Assembly (NCBI RefSeq): GCF_023195885.1
Contig: NZ_JALPKO010000006.1
Coordinates: 124,001 to 188,000, forward strand
Reading direction: 5' to 3'
Length of the DNA: 64,000 bases
DNA from: Methylonatrum kenyense
GTDB lineage: Bacteria > Pseudomonadota > Gammaproteobacteria > Nitrococcales > Aquisalimonadaceae
The notes beneath the pieces were generated by a model, which saw nothing but the letters and a program-made list of their open reading frames with translations, made no database searches and was not told where the DNA came from. This document shows positions 39,574 to 49,310 of this stretch, piece by piece. The position numbers and the translations under genes were made by a program. Numbering within the stretch: position 1 is the first letter of the stretch; every line of letters starts with the position of its first letter.

Positions 39574-40569
39574 ATGCGCGCAATCGAGATTCGCGAGTTC
39601 GGTGATCCGTCCGTTCTTAGCCGGGCCGAGCGTCCGATGCCCAAGCCGGCGGCCGGCGAGGTGCTGGTGCGGATCGCCGCTGCCAGCGTCAACCCGATCG
39701 ATACCAAGATTCGGCGCAATGGTCCGCCGATGGCACCTGAACTGCCGGGTGTGCTGGGTTGTGATTTCGCCGGCACCATCGAGGCCGTGGGTGACGGTGT
39801 CGATGACCTCTCCGTCGGGGATCAGGTTTACGGTTCACCCGGGGGCGTGCGCGGTACCTGCGGCGCCTACGCGGAATACGCGGCGGCTGACGCCCGCTGC
39901 CTGGCGCCCAAACCCGAAGCGCTGGATATGCGGCAGGCGGCAGCCATGCCGCTGGTCGGCATCACCGCCTGGGAGGGGCTGGTCATTCGTGGCGGCATCA
40001 CGCCGGGGATGAACATCCTGATTCATGGCGGCGCCGGCGGTGTCGGTCATGCCGCGATCCAGATTGCCAAGGCCCATGGCGCCCGGGTGACGACCACGGT
40101 GTCGAGCCAACAGAAAGCGGACCTGGTGCGCGAGCTGGGTGCCGACGAGGTGGTGTTCTATCGCGAGGAAGCGGTGGAAGACTATGTCGAGCGGTTGACC
40201 CGCGGAGAGGGCTTCGACCTGGTGTTCGACGCCACCGGCGGCAGCGACCTGCCGACCTCGTTCAAGGCGGCGCGGCTCAACGGCCAGGTGGTGACCATCG
40301 TCTCGCAGTACCAGGCGGATCTGACCCTGATGCACCTGCGGGGCCTGACCCTGCACGTGGTGTTCATGATCATCCCGGTACTCTACAACCAGGGGCGCGC
40401 AGTGCATGGTGAAATCCTGCGCAATCTGTCGGCACTTGTGGAGCAGGGGCATTACAAGCCATTGCTCGATCCAACCCGCTTTACCCTGGAACAGGCCGCC
40501 GAGGCGCATCGCCGGCTAGAGGCGGGTGAGGCCCTCGGCAAGCTCGTCCTTGATGTGGATGTAAGCTGA
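39574..40569 (+). CDS. Zinc-independent quinone oxidoreductase (MDR family)
   Basis: A 331-residue medium-chain dehydrogenase/reductase of the NADPH:quinone reductase group. The N-terminal GroES-like domain has VRIAAASVNPIDTKIRRNG and LGCDFAGTIEAVGDGV. The Rossmann domain has the coenzyme motif ILIHGGAGGVGHAAIQIAKA. No structural- or catalytic-zinc Cys cluster is present. ATG 39574 is chosen because upstream frame content is not protein-like. The next gene overlaps the stop, so an esterase is co-translated. The physiological substrate is unknown. Confidence 0.88.
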   Translation: MRAIEIREFGDPSVLSRAERPMPKPAAGEVLVRIAAASVNPIDTKIRRNGPPMAPELPGVLGCDFAGTIEAVGDGVDDLSVGDQVYGSPGGVRGTCGAYAEYAAADARCLAPKPEALDMRQAAAMPLVGITAWEGLVIRGGITPGMNILIHGGAGGVGHAAIQIAKAHGARVTTTVSSQQKADLVRELGADEVVFYREEAVEDYVERLTRGEGFDLVFDATGGSDLPTSFKAARLNGQVVTIVSQYQADLTLMHLRGLTLHVVFMIIPVLYNQGRAVHGEILRNLSALVEQGHYKPLLDPTRFTLEQAAEAHRRLEAGEALGKLVLDVDVS

Positions 40570-41228
40570 TGGCGGTGGCGCGACAGGGAAGGCCGCTGCT
40601 GCGAAAGCCCTCGGCGGCGGTTCGGCTGGGCGTTATTGCCTTTCACGATGCCGGTGCGGCACCCGAGCAGTTCGATGCAGCGTTTGATGCCTGGGCGACG
40701 GTTTTGCCGGATGCCGTTTTCTACGCGCCCCGTGCACCGATGCCCTGTCTTGCGACCATGCGCGGTTACCAGTGGTACGAGATAGAGGATATCGGTCCGG
40801 AAAACATCGAGCAGCGACTGGCCGAGGGCCAGGAACTGGTAGCGGGGCTGATTCAACGTTTCCAGGAGCAGTTCGGGCTGAGCCCGCAGAACACCATCGT
40901 CGCCGGATTCTCCCAGGGCGCAGTGCTGTTGACCGGCCTGCTGCAGGACGGCGAACCACCCTACGGCCAGTTGCTGAGTTTCAGCGGTCAACCGATTCCC
41001 GATGCGGCGCTGGATACGGCCGCTGTCAGCGACACGGAGCAGGCCCTGTTCCACGGCGCCGAGGATGACGTGGTGCCGCTGGCCTTCGCCGAGAACCTGT
41101 TCCGCTGGTTCGCTGATGCCGGCGGCAACCCCAGCCTGTATGTGGAAGAGCAGGGCGGCCACGATATCGGCGAGGGCAGCATCAGACGGGCCGCCGAGCA
41201 GCTCCAGCAGTACCGGGAGCGGCTGTAA
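40569..41228 (+). CDS. Carboxylesterase / phospholipase-type alpha/beta hydrolase
   Basis: A 219-residue serine hydrolase of the YpfH/carboxylesterase-2 group. The nucleophile elbow GFSQGA lies near residue 116, the acid in HGAEDDVVPLAFAENLF and the His in QGGHDIGEG. The N-terminus has VIAFHDAGAAPEQF in place of the usual HG oxyanion strand (HDAG). The ATG overlaps the oxidoreductase stop (TGATG). It is predicted to be cytoplasmic; the substrate is unknown. Confidence 0.85.
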   Translation: MAVARQGRPLLRKPSAAVRLGVIAFHDAGAAPEQFDAAFDAWATVLPDAVFYAPRAPMPCLATMRGYQWYEIEDIGPENIEQRLAEGQELVAGLIQRFQEQFGLSPQNTIVAGFSQGAVLLTGLLQDGEPPYGQLLSFSGQPIPDAALDTAAVSDTEQALFHGAEDDVVPLAFAENLFRWFADAGGNPSLYVEEQGGHDIGEGSIRRAAEQLQQYRERL

Positions 41229-41386
41229 TTCGCGACGGCGGATGCAATACCGCCGAGCAGGCCTGATAAACTGGGGCCTCACTGAGTGATCCCCGCCTGC
41301 GTGCGAGCCCGGCTGCGTTCATCTGGCACGGCGTGACGGAGATCAATCCGTATTTCCCTGATTTTGCTTTGAGGACGGTTTGCCTG

Positions 41387-42091
41387 ATGGGTTCCGAGGC
41401 CGCGCTGCTGCTTTTCTCCGGGGGACAGGACTCCGCCACCTGCCTGGCCTGGGCGTTGCAGCGGTTCGAGCGCGTCGACACCGTGGGCTTCAGCTACGGC
41501 CAGCGCCACCATGTGGAACTTGAGGCCCGCAAGCGCGTGCGCGGGGCCATGGCTGATGGCTTTCCGCAATGGGCGCCCCGCCTGGGGCAGGACCGGCTGC
41601 TGGACCTCGGCCTGCTGGGCGAGCTGGGCGGCAACAGCCTGACCGATGCGGCGGCCATCGGCGAGCGCCCGGACGGCCTGCCCGATACCTTCGTGCCCGG
41701 CCGCAACCTGCTGTTCCTTACCGCTGCCGCGGCACTGGCATCGCAGCGTGGCTGCCGTCACCTGGTTGCCGGTGTCTGCGAGACGGATTTTTCCGGCTAT
41801 CCGGACTGCCGGGACGACACCGTGAAGGCCATGCAGGTCGCACTGAATCTGGGCATGAACGAGCGCTTCGTGATCCACACGCCGTTGATGTGGCGGGACA
41901 AGGCCCACACCTGGCAACTCGCCCATGCCCTGGGCGGCGATGCACTGATTGGACTGCTGCTGGAGGACACCCATAGCTGTTATCTGGGCGAACGCCGGCA
42001 ACGCCACCCCTGGGGCTATGGCTGCGGCAATTGCCCGGCCTGCGAGTTGCGTGCTGCGGGCTGGCAACGCTGGCAGGACGAACTGGCGTGA
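41387..42091 (+). CDS. queC: 7-cyano-7-deazaguanine synthase
   Basis: QueC makes preQ0 from 7-carboxy-7-deazaguanine with ATP and ammonia. The 234-residue protein has the PPi-loop [18 protein letters not shown] at the N-terminus and the four-Cys zinc site in [10 protein letters not shown] and [16 protein letters not shown] 41387 follows GAGGACGG. An in-frame upstream start at 41333 would add 18 residues from a repeat-like segment. It overlaps queE in a GTGA junction; queC-queE-queD form one operon. Confidence 0.95.
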   Translation: MGSEAALLLFSGGQDSATCLAWALQRFERVDTVGFSYGQRHHVELEARKRVRGAMADGFPQWAPRLGQDRLLDLGLLGELGGNSLTDAAAIGERPDGLPDTFVPGRNLLFLTAAAALASQRGCRHLVAGVCETDFSGYPDCRDDTVKAMQVALNLGMNERFVIHTPLMWRDKAHTWQLAHALGGDALIGLLLEDTHSCYLGERRQRHPWGYGCGNCPACELRAAGWQRWQDELA

Positions 42092-42708
42092 CCTACACGG
42101 TGCATTCGCTGTTCCACACCCTGCAGGGCGAGGGCGTGATGACCGGTCGCTCGGCGGTGTTCCTGCGCTTCGCCGGTTGCAACCTCTGGAGCGGACGGGA
42201 AGAGCACCGAGCGTCCGCCATCTGCCGGTTCTGCGATACCGAATTCGTTGGCGGCGCCAAGTATGCCATCGCGGAGGCCCTGGCAGCCGAGGCGCGCGCG
42301 GTCTGGGACAGGGCGGTCAGCGATGCGGGTAAGCCGTATATTGTCTGCACCGGCGGCGAACCGCTGCTGCAACTGGACGCCGAACTGACTGAAGCGCTGC
42401 ATGAAGCCGGGTTTACCATTGCCGTGGAAACCAATGGCACCCTGCCGGCGCCGCCGGGGGTCGACTGGCTTTGCGTTTCGCCGAAGGCCGGTGCCGAGTT
42501 GGTGCAGCGTTCCGGCGATGAATTGAAACTGGTCTGGCCGCAGCAGGGGATCGACCCGGCCGAGCTGGAAGAACTGGCATTCGAGCATTTCCTGCTGCAG
42601 CCGATGGATGGTCACGAAGGCGCGACCCGGCTGTGCCTGGACTGGTGCCTGGCCCATCCCCGCTGGCGTCTGTCGCTGCAAACCCACAAGATTCTGGATA
42701 TCCCATGA
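42088..42708 (+). CDS. queE: 7-carboxy-7-deazaguanine synthase
   Basis: QueE is a radical-SAM enzyme that contracts 6-carboxytetrahydropterin to CDG. The 206-residue protein starts [20 protein letters not shown]. The cluster-binding Cys are spaced CX14CX2C (in FAGCNLWSG and ICRFCDTEF), not the usual CX3CX2C. This matches the Burkholderia multivorans type. ICTGGEP-like [10 protein letters not shown] binds SAM. GTG 42088 overlaps the queC stop, and the stop overlaps queD. Confidence 0.93.
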   Translation: MTYTVHSLFHTLQGEGVMTGRSAVFLRFAGCNLWSGREEHRASAICRFCDTEFVGGAKYAIAEALAAEARAVWDRAVSDAGKPYIVCTGGEPLLQLDAELTEALHEAGFTIAVETNGTLPAPPGVDWLCVSPKAGAELVQRSGDELKLVWPQQGIDPAELEELAFEHFLLQPMDGHEGATRLCLDWCLAHPRWRLSLQTHKILDIP

Positions 42709-43241
42709 GCACTGTCTACCGCATCAGCCGCCGCATCGCCATCGACGCCGGCCACCGCATCGCCTCCCATGGCTCCAAATGCCGGCACCTGCACGGCCAC
42801 CGCTATGAGATCGAGGCCTGGTGTCGTGCCAGCCGCCTGCACCAGGCCGGCGAACAGGCGGGCATGGTGCTGGATTTTGGCTTTCTGAAAGAGGAAATGC
42901 TGGCACTGATCGATGCCGCCTGCGATCACGGCTTCATCGCCCATGTGGAAGACGAGGAATTGCTGCGCATGTTCTGCCCCGAGGACGAGGATATCGCGAC
43001 CTGGCTTCGGGGCATGCGCGACCGTGTGGAACGGGACGGTTTTCTCTTGTGTCACGACACCCGGTTGCAGACACGTTTGTATGTGATGGCCGAGCCGCCT
43101 ACTGCCGAGGGGCTGGCCAGCCACTGGTTCCGGCGGCTGGCAGAGCGTGTCCGTGTCCGCAGCGACGGTATCGCCGAGCTGGAACGGATCCGGGTCTGGG
43201 AAACCCCCAATTGCTGGGCCGAACACGGCATTGCGGGGTGA
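42705..43241 (+). CDS. queD: 6-carboxytetrahydropterin synthase
   Basis: QueD converts dihydroneopterin triphosphate to 6-carboxytetrahydropterin, the substrate of QueE. The 178-residue protein has zinc His ligands in [10 protein letters not shown] and [11 protein letters not shown], the catalytic Cys in [10 protein letters not shown], and the conserved [10 protein letters not shown]. At 178 residues it is longer than E. coli QueD (121) and carries an insert around residues 75-125. ATG 42705 overlaps the queE stop. Confidence 0.93.
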   Translation: MSTVYRISRRIAIDAGHRIASHGSKCRHLHGHRYEIEAWCRASRLHQAGEQAGMVLDFGFLKEEMLALIDAACDHGFIAHVEDEELLRMFCPEDEDIATWLRGMRDRVERDGFLLCHDTRLQTRLYVMAEPPTAEGLASHWFRRLAERVRVRSDGIAELERIRVWETPNCWAEHGIAG

Positions 43242-43305
43242 TGATTACCCATGCGTCTTGTACGGTAACCGGAAAATACTCACGCGGATCAACGAGGGAC
43301 GGTCA

Positions 43306-44244
43306 ATGACGGACGACCTGCTGTCACAGCTCAAGCAGATGACCACCGTGGTGGCGGACACCGGTGACCTGGAGGCAATCCGCCGCTTCTCGCCGCAGGA
43401 CGCCACCACCAATCCGTCACTGCTACTGCAGGTGGCCCAGCGTGAAGATCGACGTGCCCGGCTGGCCGAGATCGCGCGCCAGGCCAGCGACATCGACGAT
43501 GCCCTGGATGCCGTGGCCGTGGAGGTCGGCAGCGAGATCACCGGCCTGGTGCCAGGCTACGTCTCCACCGAGGTCAGCGCCCGGCATTCCTTTGATACCG
43601 ATGCCACGATTGCCCGCGCGCGCTCGCTGATCGAACGTTATGATCGCCACGGCGTGGGTCCCGAGCGCATCCTGATCAAAGTGGCCGCTACCTGGGAGGG
43701 GATTCGCGCGGCCAGCCAACTGGAGCGCGAGGGCATTCACGCGAATCTGACATTGCTGTTCAGTTTCACCCAGGCCCGCGCCTGCGCCGACGCCGGCGTG
43801 ACCCTGGTCTCGCCCTTCGTCGGACGCATCCTCGACTGGCACAAGGCGCGAGATCCGGAGGCCGACTTCAGCGGCGACCGGGATCCGGGCGTGCAGTCGG
43901 TCCGGCGCATCTACGACTATTTCAAGGCAAACGGCTACCAGACCATCGTCATGGGCGCCAGTTTCCGCAACAGCGGGGAAGTACTGGCGCTGGCCGGCTG
44001 CGACCGGCTGACGATCTCCCCGGCGCTGCTCGGCGAGCTGACGGCGGCCCGCGGCACGCTGGAGCGGCGTCTGACGCCCGGGCGGGCCGGCAACGCGGCG
44101 CCGCCCCCCCAGGACGAGGCAGAATTTCGCTGGGCTCTGAACGAGGATGCCATGGCCACCGAGAAGCTCGCAGAGGGCATCCGCAAGTTCACCGAGGACC
44201 AACGCAAACTGGAGGCCCTGCTTGGCGAACTGCGGAGGCATTGA
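43306..44244 (+). CDS. tal: Transaldolase
   Basis: Transaldolase B-type enzyme of the non-oxidative pentose phosphate pathway; 312 residues. Landmarks are [12 protein letters not shown], the Schiff-base Lys in [32 protein letters not shown] and [13 protein letters not shown]. The C-terminal helix ends [12 protein letters not shown]. It has full family length and lies 64 bases after queD. It links to the que genes only by position. Confidence 0.95.
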   Translation: MTDDLLSQLKQMTTVVADTGDLEAIRRFSPQDATTNPSLLLQVAQREDRRARLAEIARQASDIDDALDAVAVEVGSEITGLVPGYVSTEVSARHSFDTDATIARARSLIERYDRHGVGPERILIKVAATWEGIRAASQLEREGIHANLTLLFSFTQARACADAGVTLVSPFVGRILDWHKARDPEADFSGDRDPGVQSVRRIYDYFKANGYQTIVMGASFRNSGEVLALAGCDRLTISPALLGELTAARGTLERRLTPGRAGNAAPPPQDEAEFRWALNEDAMATEKLAEGIRKFTEDQRKLEALLGELRRH

Positions 44245-44445
44245 GGCGCTCCATCCGATTGATTATCGCCCCGTGCCCCTAGGTGACCCGGTCCAGCCTT
44301 TCCCACCGCAAGTCCGAACACCAAACCTCCCTTTCAGTTGGTTGAGGCCATCTTGGGGATTCTCCGCCGCTAGCGTCAGAACAATGTTTCTGGGCGACTC
44401 TATTCGACAACGGATACGTTCCTTCACTGGAGTGAAGTCAGATAT
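44245..44445. other. Intergenic region with inverted repeat TTCACT/AGTGAA
   Basis: About 200 bases after transaldolase with no gene seen. A short inverted pair TTCACT-GG-AGTGAA at 44423-44436 sits 10 bases upstream of the predicted -35 box of the FleQ-like gene and is a possible operator. Confidence 0.4.
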
Positions 44446-44474
44446 TTGACGGCCCCATGGCGATCAGGAATAGT
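44446..44474 (+). promoter_or_regulatory. Predicted sigma-70 promoter of the FleQ-like gene
   Basis: TTGACG (44446-44451), a 17-base spacer and AATAGT (44469-44474). It would give a leader of about 60 bases to ATG 44540. Confidence 0.45.
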
Positions 44475-44539
44475 ACCGAAAAGCAATACCACTTTTGGCG
44501 AAAGTGTTGAACAGAAAGCGGGTACACGGGGTCGATCGG

Positions 44540-46003
44540 ATGGCAAAGGTGGTGGCGTTCGCGGGATCCGAGCAGCGTGCGGCGGCGATGCATGCGGTGT
44601 TCTGTTTTCTGCAGCATGATTGCGAAGCGTTCAGCTGCCTGGATGCGCTATGCCAGCATTTGCAGGACAGCGAACGCGCCCCGGATATGACACTCCTCTG
44701 GGCCGATGGCAGCCCTGGTGACCTGGATGCTGCCGTATCCGTGATGCTGGACAGTTCCCCACAGTCACCGTTCTTTATCGTCACAGGACAGAACGCAGGC
44801 ATTGCAGCGCGCTATGCCGATGACGGCTGTCTCGGTCAGCTGGATTTCCCGCTCGAGCAGCAACAGTGCGTCGGTGCCATCGAGCGCGCACTGCGCCAAG
44901 CCCCCATCGCCGGGCTGTCAAGGAACAACGCGACCACCGAGCGCCGGGCCGCGGAACCTCCGGGTTTCCCGCGGCTGATTGGCAGCAGCCGGCCGATGGC
45001 GGTGGTCCGCCGGCTGGTGCAACAGGTGGCTGCCACCGAGGCCACGGTGCTGATTCGCGGGGAATCCGGCACCGGTAAAGAGGTGGTGGCGCGCAATATC
45101 CACATGCGTTCCGATCGAAAGCACAAGCCGTTCGTGCCGATCAACTGCGGCGCCACCCCGGCGGACCTGTTGGAAAGCGAACTATTCGGCCATGAGAAAG
45201 ACGCCTTCAGCGGTGCCTTCACGGCCCGCCAGGGCCGCTTCGAGATGGCTCAGGGCGGTACGCTTTTCCTGGATGAAATCGGCGACATGAGCCTTCACAT
45301 GCAGGCCAAGTTGCTGCGGGCACTGCAGGAACGCACCTTTGAGCGCGTTGGCGGCAACAAGCCGATTCGGACCGATGCACGTATTGTGGCGGCGACCCAT
45401 CGGGACCTGGAAAAGCAGATCGAAGACGGGCAGTTCCGCGAGGACCTGTTCTATCGCCTGAACGTTTTTCCGATCGACATGCCGCCGCTGCGTGAACGCC
45501 CCAGCGACATTCCGGAACTGGCGGAAAATCTGTTGCAGCGGCTGGATGCCGACGGCCGCGGGCGGGTCAAGCTCAGCCAGCGCGCGCTGGCCGCATTGGG
45601 GCAGTACGACTGGCCCGGCAACGTCCGGGAACTGAGCAACCTGATGGAGCGGCTGGTTATCGTTGCCGAATCCAGTTCCGTGTGCGCTAGAGATTTGCCG
45701 CCGCAGTTCCAGACCGCCAGCCTGGAAGAGATCATGGCGGATCTCGATGCCTCGCTGGATGACGATTCCCTGGCAGTCATGCCCGGCGCTGCGACGCTGC
45801 CGTCGGTGGACTGGGACAACGGCGGTATCGACCTCAAGCAGATGCTTGGCGACATGGAAGTCCGCCTGATCCGCGAGGCGCTCAGCGCAGCCAACGGCGT
45901 CGTCGCCCATGCCGCCAAGCTGCTGAACCTGCGGCGCACGACCCTGGTAGAAAAACTCCGCAAATACGATATCTCCCGCGAAAAAGACGAAAGCGTGGCA
46001 TAG
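44540..46003 (+). CDS. FleQ-like sigma-54 enhancer-binding protein
   Basis: A 487-residue AAA+ regulator. An atypical REC-like N-terminus (about 1-130) precedes the central domain with Walker A GESGTGKE (174-181) and Walker B TLFLDEIGD, and the C-terminal Fis-type helix-turn-helix with AHAAKLLNLRRTTLVEKLRK. The middle is very close to Pseudomonas FleQ, including QERTFERVG and NVRELSNLMERL. The sigma-54 contact loop GAFTGA reads DAFSGA (221-226). At the site of the FleQ LFRS cyclic-di-GMP motif it has GFPR, while the ARN contact is kept. No flagellar genes are nearby. ATG 44540 is preferred; TTG 44495 is possible. Confidence 0.83.
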   Translation: MAKVVAFAGSEQRAAAMHAVFCFLQHDCEAFSCLDALCQHLQDSERAPDMTLLWADGSPGDLDAAVSVMLDSSPQSPFFIVTGQNAGIAARYADDGCLGQLDFPLEQQQCVGAIERALRQAPIAGLSRNNATTERRAAEPPGFPRLIGSSRPMAVVRRLVQQVAATEATVLIRGESGTGKEVVARNIHMRSDRKHKPFVPINCGATPADLLESELFGHEKDAFSGAFTARQGRFEMAQGGTLFLDEIGDMSLHMQAKLLRALQERTFERVGGNKPIRTDARIVAATHRDLEKQIEDGQFREDLFYRLNVFPIDMPPLRERPSDIPELAENLLQRLDADGRGRVKLSQRALAALGQYDWPGNVRELSNLMERLVIVAESSSVCARDLPPQFQTASLEEIMADLDASLDDDSLAVMPGAATLPSVDWDNGGIDLKQMLGDMEVRLIREALSAANGVVAHAAKLLNLRRTTLVEKLRKYDISREKDESVA

Positions 46004-46058
46004 AGCCTGCCTCGGTGTGGAGTCTCATGAGGTTGTCCCCGGTTAGCCCCAGGACGCA

Positions 46059-46775
46059 ATGATGTTTTTCGAGACACCGCTGCTCGCCGGCCACCTGATT
46101 CGTCGATACAAGCGATTCCTGGCAGACGTCAGGCTGGACAACGGCACGACGCTGACCTGTCATTGTCCCAACACCGGATCCATGCTCGGCTGCGCGACGC
46201 CGGGCGCGCGGATATGGTTGAGTACCTCGGACAATCCGCGGCGCAAGTACGCCCACACCTGGGAACTGGTGGAGGCGGACAATGGCGTGCTCACCGGCAT
46301 CCATACCGGTCGCGCCAACGCCCTGGTGGCGGAAGCACTGGAAAACGGCGCGTTGCCAGCCGTTGCCGGGCTGCATCAGATCAAGCCTGAGGCTCGCCAA
46401 CCCGGTGGCCGCAGCCGCATCGACTTTCGGCTCGCGTTCCGGGACGATCGCGCCGACTGCTTCCTGGAAGTCAAGAACGTCACCGCCGCGGTAAACGACG
46501 GGGTCGCGCTGTTTCCGGACGCGGTCAGCGAACGGGGCACGCGGCATCTGGAGGCGTTGATGCAGCTGCGTGAAGAAGGTTATGGCGCGATGCTGGTATT
46601 CTGCGTCCAGCGTGGGGATGTGCAGGAGGTGCGTCCCGCGGACAGTATCGATCCTGTCTATGGCGCGGCCCTGCGGCAGGCGATCGCCGCCGGTGTCATG
46701 GTGGGGGCACTCGGTGCCCGGGTCAGCCCGCAGGAAATTCGTTTGTGCAGGCCGCTGCCGGTGGTCTGCCCCTGA
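46059..46775 (+). CDS. sfsA: DNA/RNA nuclease SfsA
   Basis: A 238-residue SfsA protein, originally linked to maltose metabolism regulation in E. coli. Signatures are RRYKRFLADVRLDNG, CHCPNTGSMLGC, RKYAHTWELVE, SRIDFRLAF, FLEVKNVT and LFPDAVSERGTRHLEAL. The D-E-K arrangement resembles a PD-(D/E)XK nuclease core. Full length. It follows the FleQ-like gene by 55 bases and may share its transcript. Confidence 0.93.
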   Translation: MMFFETPLLAGHLIRRYKRFLADVRLDNGTTLTCHCPNTGSMLGCATPGARIWLSTSDNPRRKYAHTWELVEADNGVLTGIHTGRANALVAEALENGALPAVAGLHQIKPEARQPGGRSRIDFRLAFRDDRADCFLEVKNVTAAVNDGVALFPDAVSERGTRHLEALMQLREEGYGAMLVFCVQRGDVQEVRPADSIDPVYGAALRQAIAAGVMVGALGARVSPQEIRLCRPLPVVCP

Positions 46776-46823
46776 CCGCAGGCGGTTGGGCTCGCGCCAC
46801 ATGACCGCCGGAGATCCGACTGC

Positions 46824-48071
46824 ATGTTCAAACCCCTGGAAGTGTTCATCGGCTTGCGCTACACCCGCGCCAAGCGACGCAACCAGTTTGTTTCCTTCAT
46901 ATCTCTCAGTTCGATGCTCGGCATCGCGCTCGGGGTTACCGCCTTGATCACCGTGCTGTCGGTCATGAACGGTTTCGAAAAGGAATTGCGGGAACGCATC
47001 CTCGGCATGGTCGCGCACGGCTCGGTCACCGAGGCCGGCGGACGCCTGCGGGACTGGCCCCGGCTGGCCGACGAGGTGGAGGCTCACCCGCGCGTGGAAG
47101 CCTCGGCGCCTTTTATCGACGGCGAAGTGATGATCACCCGTGGCAGCGAGGTCAGTGGCACGATGATTCGCGGCATTGATCCGCAACGGGAGGGCGATGT
47201 CGCACGGGTGATGGACCATATCGTGACGGGTTCGGCCGACGACCTCGAGTCCGGTGCCTTCCGGGTGATTCTGGGCAGCGCCCTGGCGCGGATGATGCGG
47301 GTCGAGGTCGGTGACATGGTGACCCTGGTCACGCCCGAGGCACGCGCCACGGTTGCCGGTATTGTCCCCCGCATCAAGCGCTTCGAGGTGGCCGGTACGT
47401 TCCACATCGGCATGTACGAATACGACCGCGGTCTGGCGATGATTCACATCGACGACGCGGCGACCATCTTCCGCATGGGCGACCAGATCAGCGGGCTGCG
47501 CCTGCAGTTCGACGACATGATGGCCGCACCGCGGCTGTCGCGGGAATTGAGCCTGACCCTCGACGGAGATTACCGGGTCCGGGACTGGACCCAGGAACAT
47601 GCCAACTTCTTCCGTGCGGTGCAGACCGAGAAAACCGTGATGTTCGTGATCCTGACGCTGATCATCGCGGTGGCTGCGTTCAACATCGTCTCCACCCTGG
47701 TCATGGTGGTAAACGAGAAAAAGGCGGATATCGCCATTCTGAGAACCCTCGGCGCCGAGCAGGGCGCGATCCTGCGGATCTTCGTCATCCAGGGCGCCAT
47801 CATCGGCTTCTTCGGCACCCTGCTGGGCACCGCCGGCGGGATTGCCCTGGCGCTCAATGTCGAGAACATCGTGCCGGCCATTGAGAGCCTGCTGGATCAG
47901 GAGTTCCTGGCGGCGGACGTGTACTACATCAGCGATTTGCCCAGTGAGCTGCGCTGGCCGGACGTATTCCGCATCTCCGGCGTCGCGCTGGTGCTGTCAT
48001 TGCTGGCGACGTTGTATCCGGCATGGCGCGCCTCGCGCACCGAACCGGCGGAGGCCCTGCGCTATGAGTAA
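46824..48071 (+). CDS. lolC: Lipoprotein-releasing system permease LolC/LolE
   Basis: An inner-membrane subunit of the Lol ABC transporter that releases outer-membrane lipoproteins to LolA. Its 415 residues have four transmembrane segments: one near residues 25-48 and three between about 270 and 405. A large periplasmic MacB-like domain lies between them. LolC/E motifs are [21 protein letters not shown] and [18 protein letters not shown]. Only one permease gene is next to lolD, so it may work as a LolC/LolE hybrid (LolF type) or pair with a distant lolE. It overlaps lolD by 8 bases. Confidence 0.9.
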   Translation: MFKPLEVFIGLRYTRAKRRNQFVSFISLSSMLGIALGVTALITVLSVMNGFEKELRERILGMVAHGSVTEAGGRLRDWPRLADEVEAHPRVEASAPFIDGEVMITRGSEVSGTMIRGIDPQREGDVARVMDHIVTGSADDLESGAFRVILGSALARMMRVEVGDMVTLVTPEARATVAGIVPRIKRFEVAGTFHIGMYEYDRGLAMIHIDDAATIFRMGDQISGLRLQFDDMMAAPRLSRELSLTLDGDYRVRDWTQEHANFFRAVQTEKTVMFVILTLIIAVAAFNIVSTLVMVVNEKKADIAILRTLGAEQGAILRIFVIQGAIIGFFGTLLGTAGGIALALNVENIVPAIESLLDQEFLAADVYYISDLPSELRWPDVFRISGVALVLSLLATLYPAWRASRTEPAEALRYE

Positions 48072-48756
48072 CGCCGACGACAACATCATTCTCAGCTGCC
48101 GCAACGTCAGCCGTCGCTTCAGCGACGGTCGCCTGTCGGTGGACGTATTGCAGGACGTCAACCTGGACGTGGCGCGTCAGGAGCAGTTGGCGATTGTCGG
48201 CCGCTCCGGTTCCGGCAAGAGCACCCTGATGCATCTGCTCGGTGGTCTGGACAGGCCCACCGAAGGCGATGTCCGCTTGATGGGGCGATCTCTCAGCAAG
48301 CTCGGCAGTCGTCAGTTGAGCGCCATGCGCAATCGCCACCTGGGGTTCATCTACCAGTTCCATCACCTGCTGCCGGAATTCACGGCATTGGAGAACGTGG
48401 CCATGCCACTGCTGATCCGACGCCAGCCCGTCAACGAAGCGCGAAACGCGGCCGAGCGTATCCTGCAGCGGGTTGGTCTGGGCGAACGCCTGACGCACAA
48501 ACCCGGCGAACTCTCCGGCGGAGAGCGCCAGCGTACGGCCATTGCCCGGGCCCTTGTCACGCGCCCGGACTGCGTGCTCGCGGACGAGCCGACCGGTAAT
48601 CTGGACAGCCAGACGGCCGAGGATGTGTTCGACCTGCTTCAGGAACTGAACCGGGAGGAGGGCACCAGCCTGGTGATGGTGACGCATGACCGGAACATCG
48701 CCGCGCGCATGGACCGCACGCTGACGATGATGGACGGGCATCTGAAACCCGGTTAA
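48064..48756 (+). CDS. lolD: Lipoprotein-releasing system ATP-binding protein LolD
   Basis: The 230-residue ATPase of the Lol exporter. Walker [18 protein letters not shown], the LolD-typical [24 protein letters not shown] signature [15 protein letters not shown] and Walker [13 protein letters not shown] are present, with the H-loop in MVTHD. ATG 48064 lies inside the lolC stop region. The gene ends in an 18-bp palindrome shared with the convergent DUF2062 gene. Confidence 0.95.
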   Translation: MSNADDNIILSCRNVSRRFSDGRLSVDVLQDVNLDVARQEQLAIVGRSGSGKSTLMHLLGGLDRPTEGDVRLMGRSLSKLGSRQLSAMRNRHLGFIYQFHHLLPEFTALENVAMPLLIRRQPVNEARNAAERILQRVGLGERLTHKPGELSGGERQRTAIARALVTRPDCVLADEPTGNLDSQTAEDVFDLLQELNREEGTSLVMVTHDRNIAARMDRTLTMMDGHLKPG

Positions 48757-48763
48757 CCGGGTT
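48746..48763. other. 18-bp perfect palindrome spanning two stop codons
   Basis: AACCCGGTTAACCGGGTT contains the lolD TAA in its centre and most of the DUF2062 gene's stop at its right edge. It may serve as a compact convergent junction; there is no loop or T-run. Confidence 0.5.
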
Positions 48764-49310
48764 ACTTCCCGGTGCGCTGTTCTTTTTCGGCATTCCGTCG
48801 CTGCCGCAGTCGCCGAAGTCTGAGCCGCTGGCGCAGATGTAGCCGCCAGACCAGATGCACGAAACCATAGGCGGCCATTGCAGCAATCGCGCCGCAGATA
48901 ATGCTACCCAGCAGCAGGGGCTGCCAGATGGCATGGAACTCGGTCCAGAACCAGTGCAGCGTCGGCTCGAAGCCGCGCTCCCGATCGCCGCGGCCCAACA
49001 TCCAGCTACCGATCCGGTAATTGAAAAACAGCAACGGTGCCATGGTCAGTGGATTGGAAATCCACACCGCCAGCACCGATACCGGAAGGTTGAGCCGTAG
49101 CAGGATTGCCAGGAAGGCGGCGGCCAGCATCTGGAAAGGCATGGGCTGAAAGGCGAGAAACACACCGATGCCGAAGCCTCCGGCGACCGGATGCCGGTTC
49201 AGATGCCAGAGCCGGGAGTCCTGCAGGCGGTTGCCGAACATGCGCACGGACTGGTGCTCACGCAGCTTTCGCGAACTGGGCAGGTAACGTCGGATCAGGT
49301 GTTTCGGCAT
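48762..49310 (-). CDS. DUF2062 membrane protein
   Basis: A 182-residue inner-membrane protein with the DUF2062 signature: HPVAGGFGIGVFLAFQPMPF, ISNPLTMAPLLFFNYRIGSW, and a hydrophobic segment LLLGSIICGAIAAMAAYGFV near residue 140. A highly basic C-terminal tail (RQRLRLRRLRQRRNAEKEQR) should stay in the cytoplasm. DUF2062 genes are regularly next to comEC. Function unknown. Confidence 0.85.
   Translation of the reverse strand: MPKHLIRRYLPSSRKLREHQSVRMFGNRLQDSRLWHLNRHPVAGGFGIGVFLAFQPMPFQMLAAAFLAILLRLNLPVSVLAVWISNPLTMAPLLFFNYRIGSWMLGRGDRERGFEPTLHWFWTEFHAIWQPLLLGSIICGAIAAMAAYGFVHLVWRLHLRQRLRLRRLRQRRNAEKEQRTGK

Noticed and set aside
41333-41386. Upstream start for QueC
   Set aside because: The added 18 residues come from a segment resembling the dispersed repeat, and ATG 41387 has the ribosome site and the family-like N-terminus.
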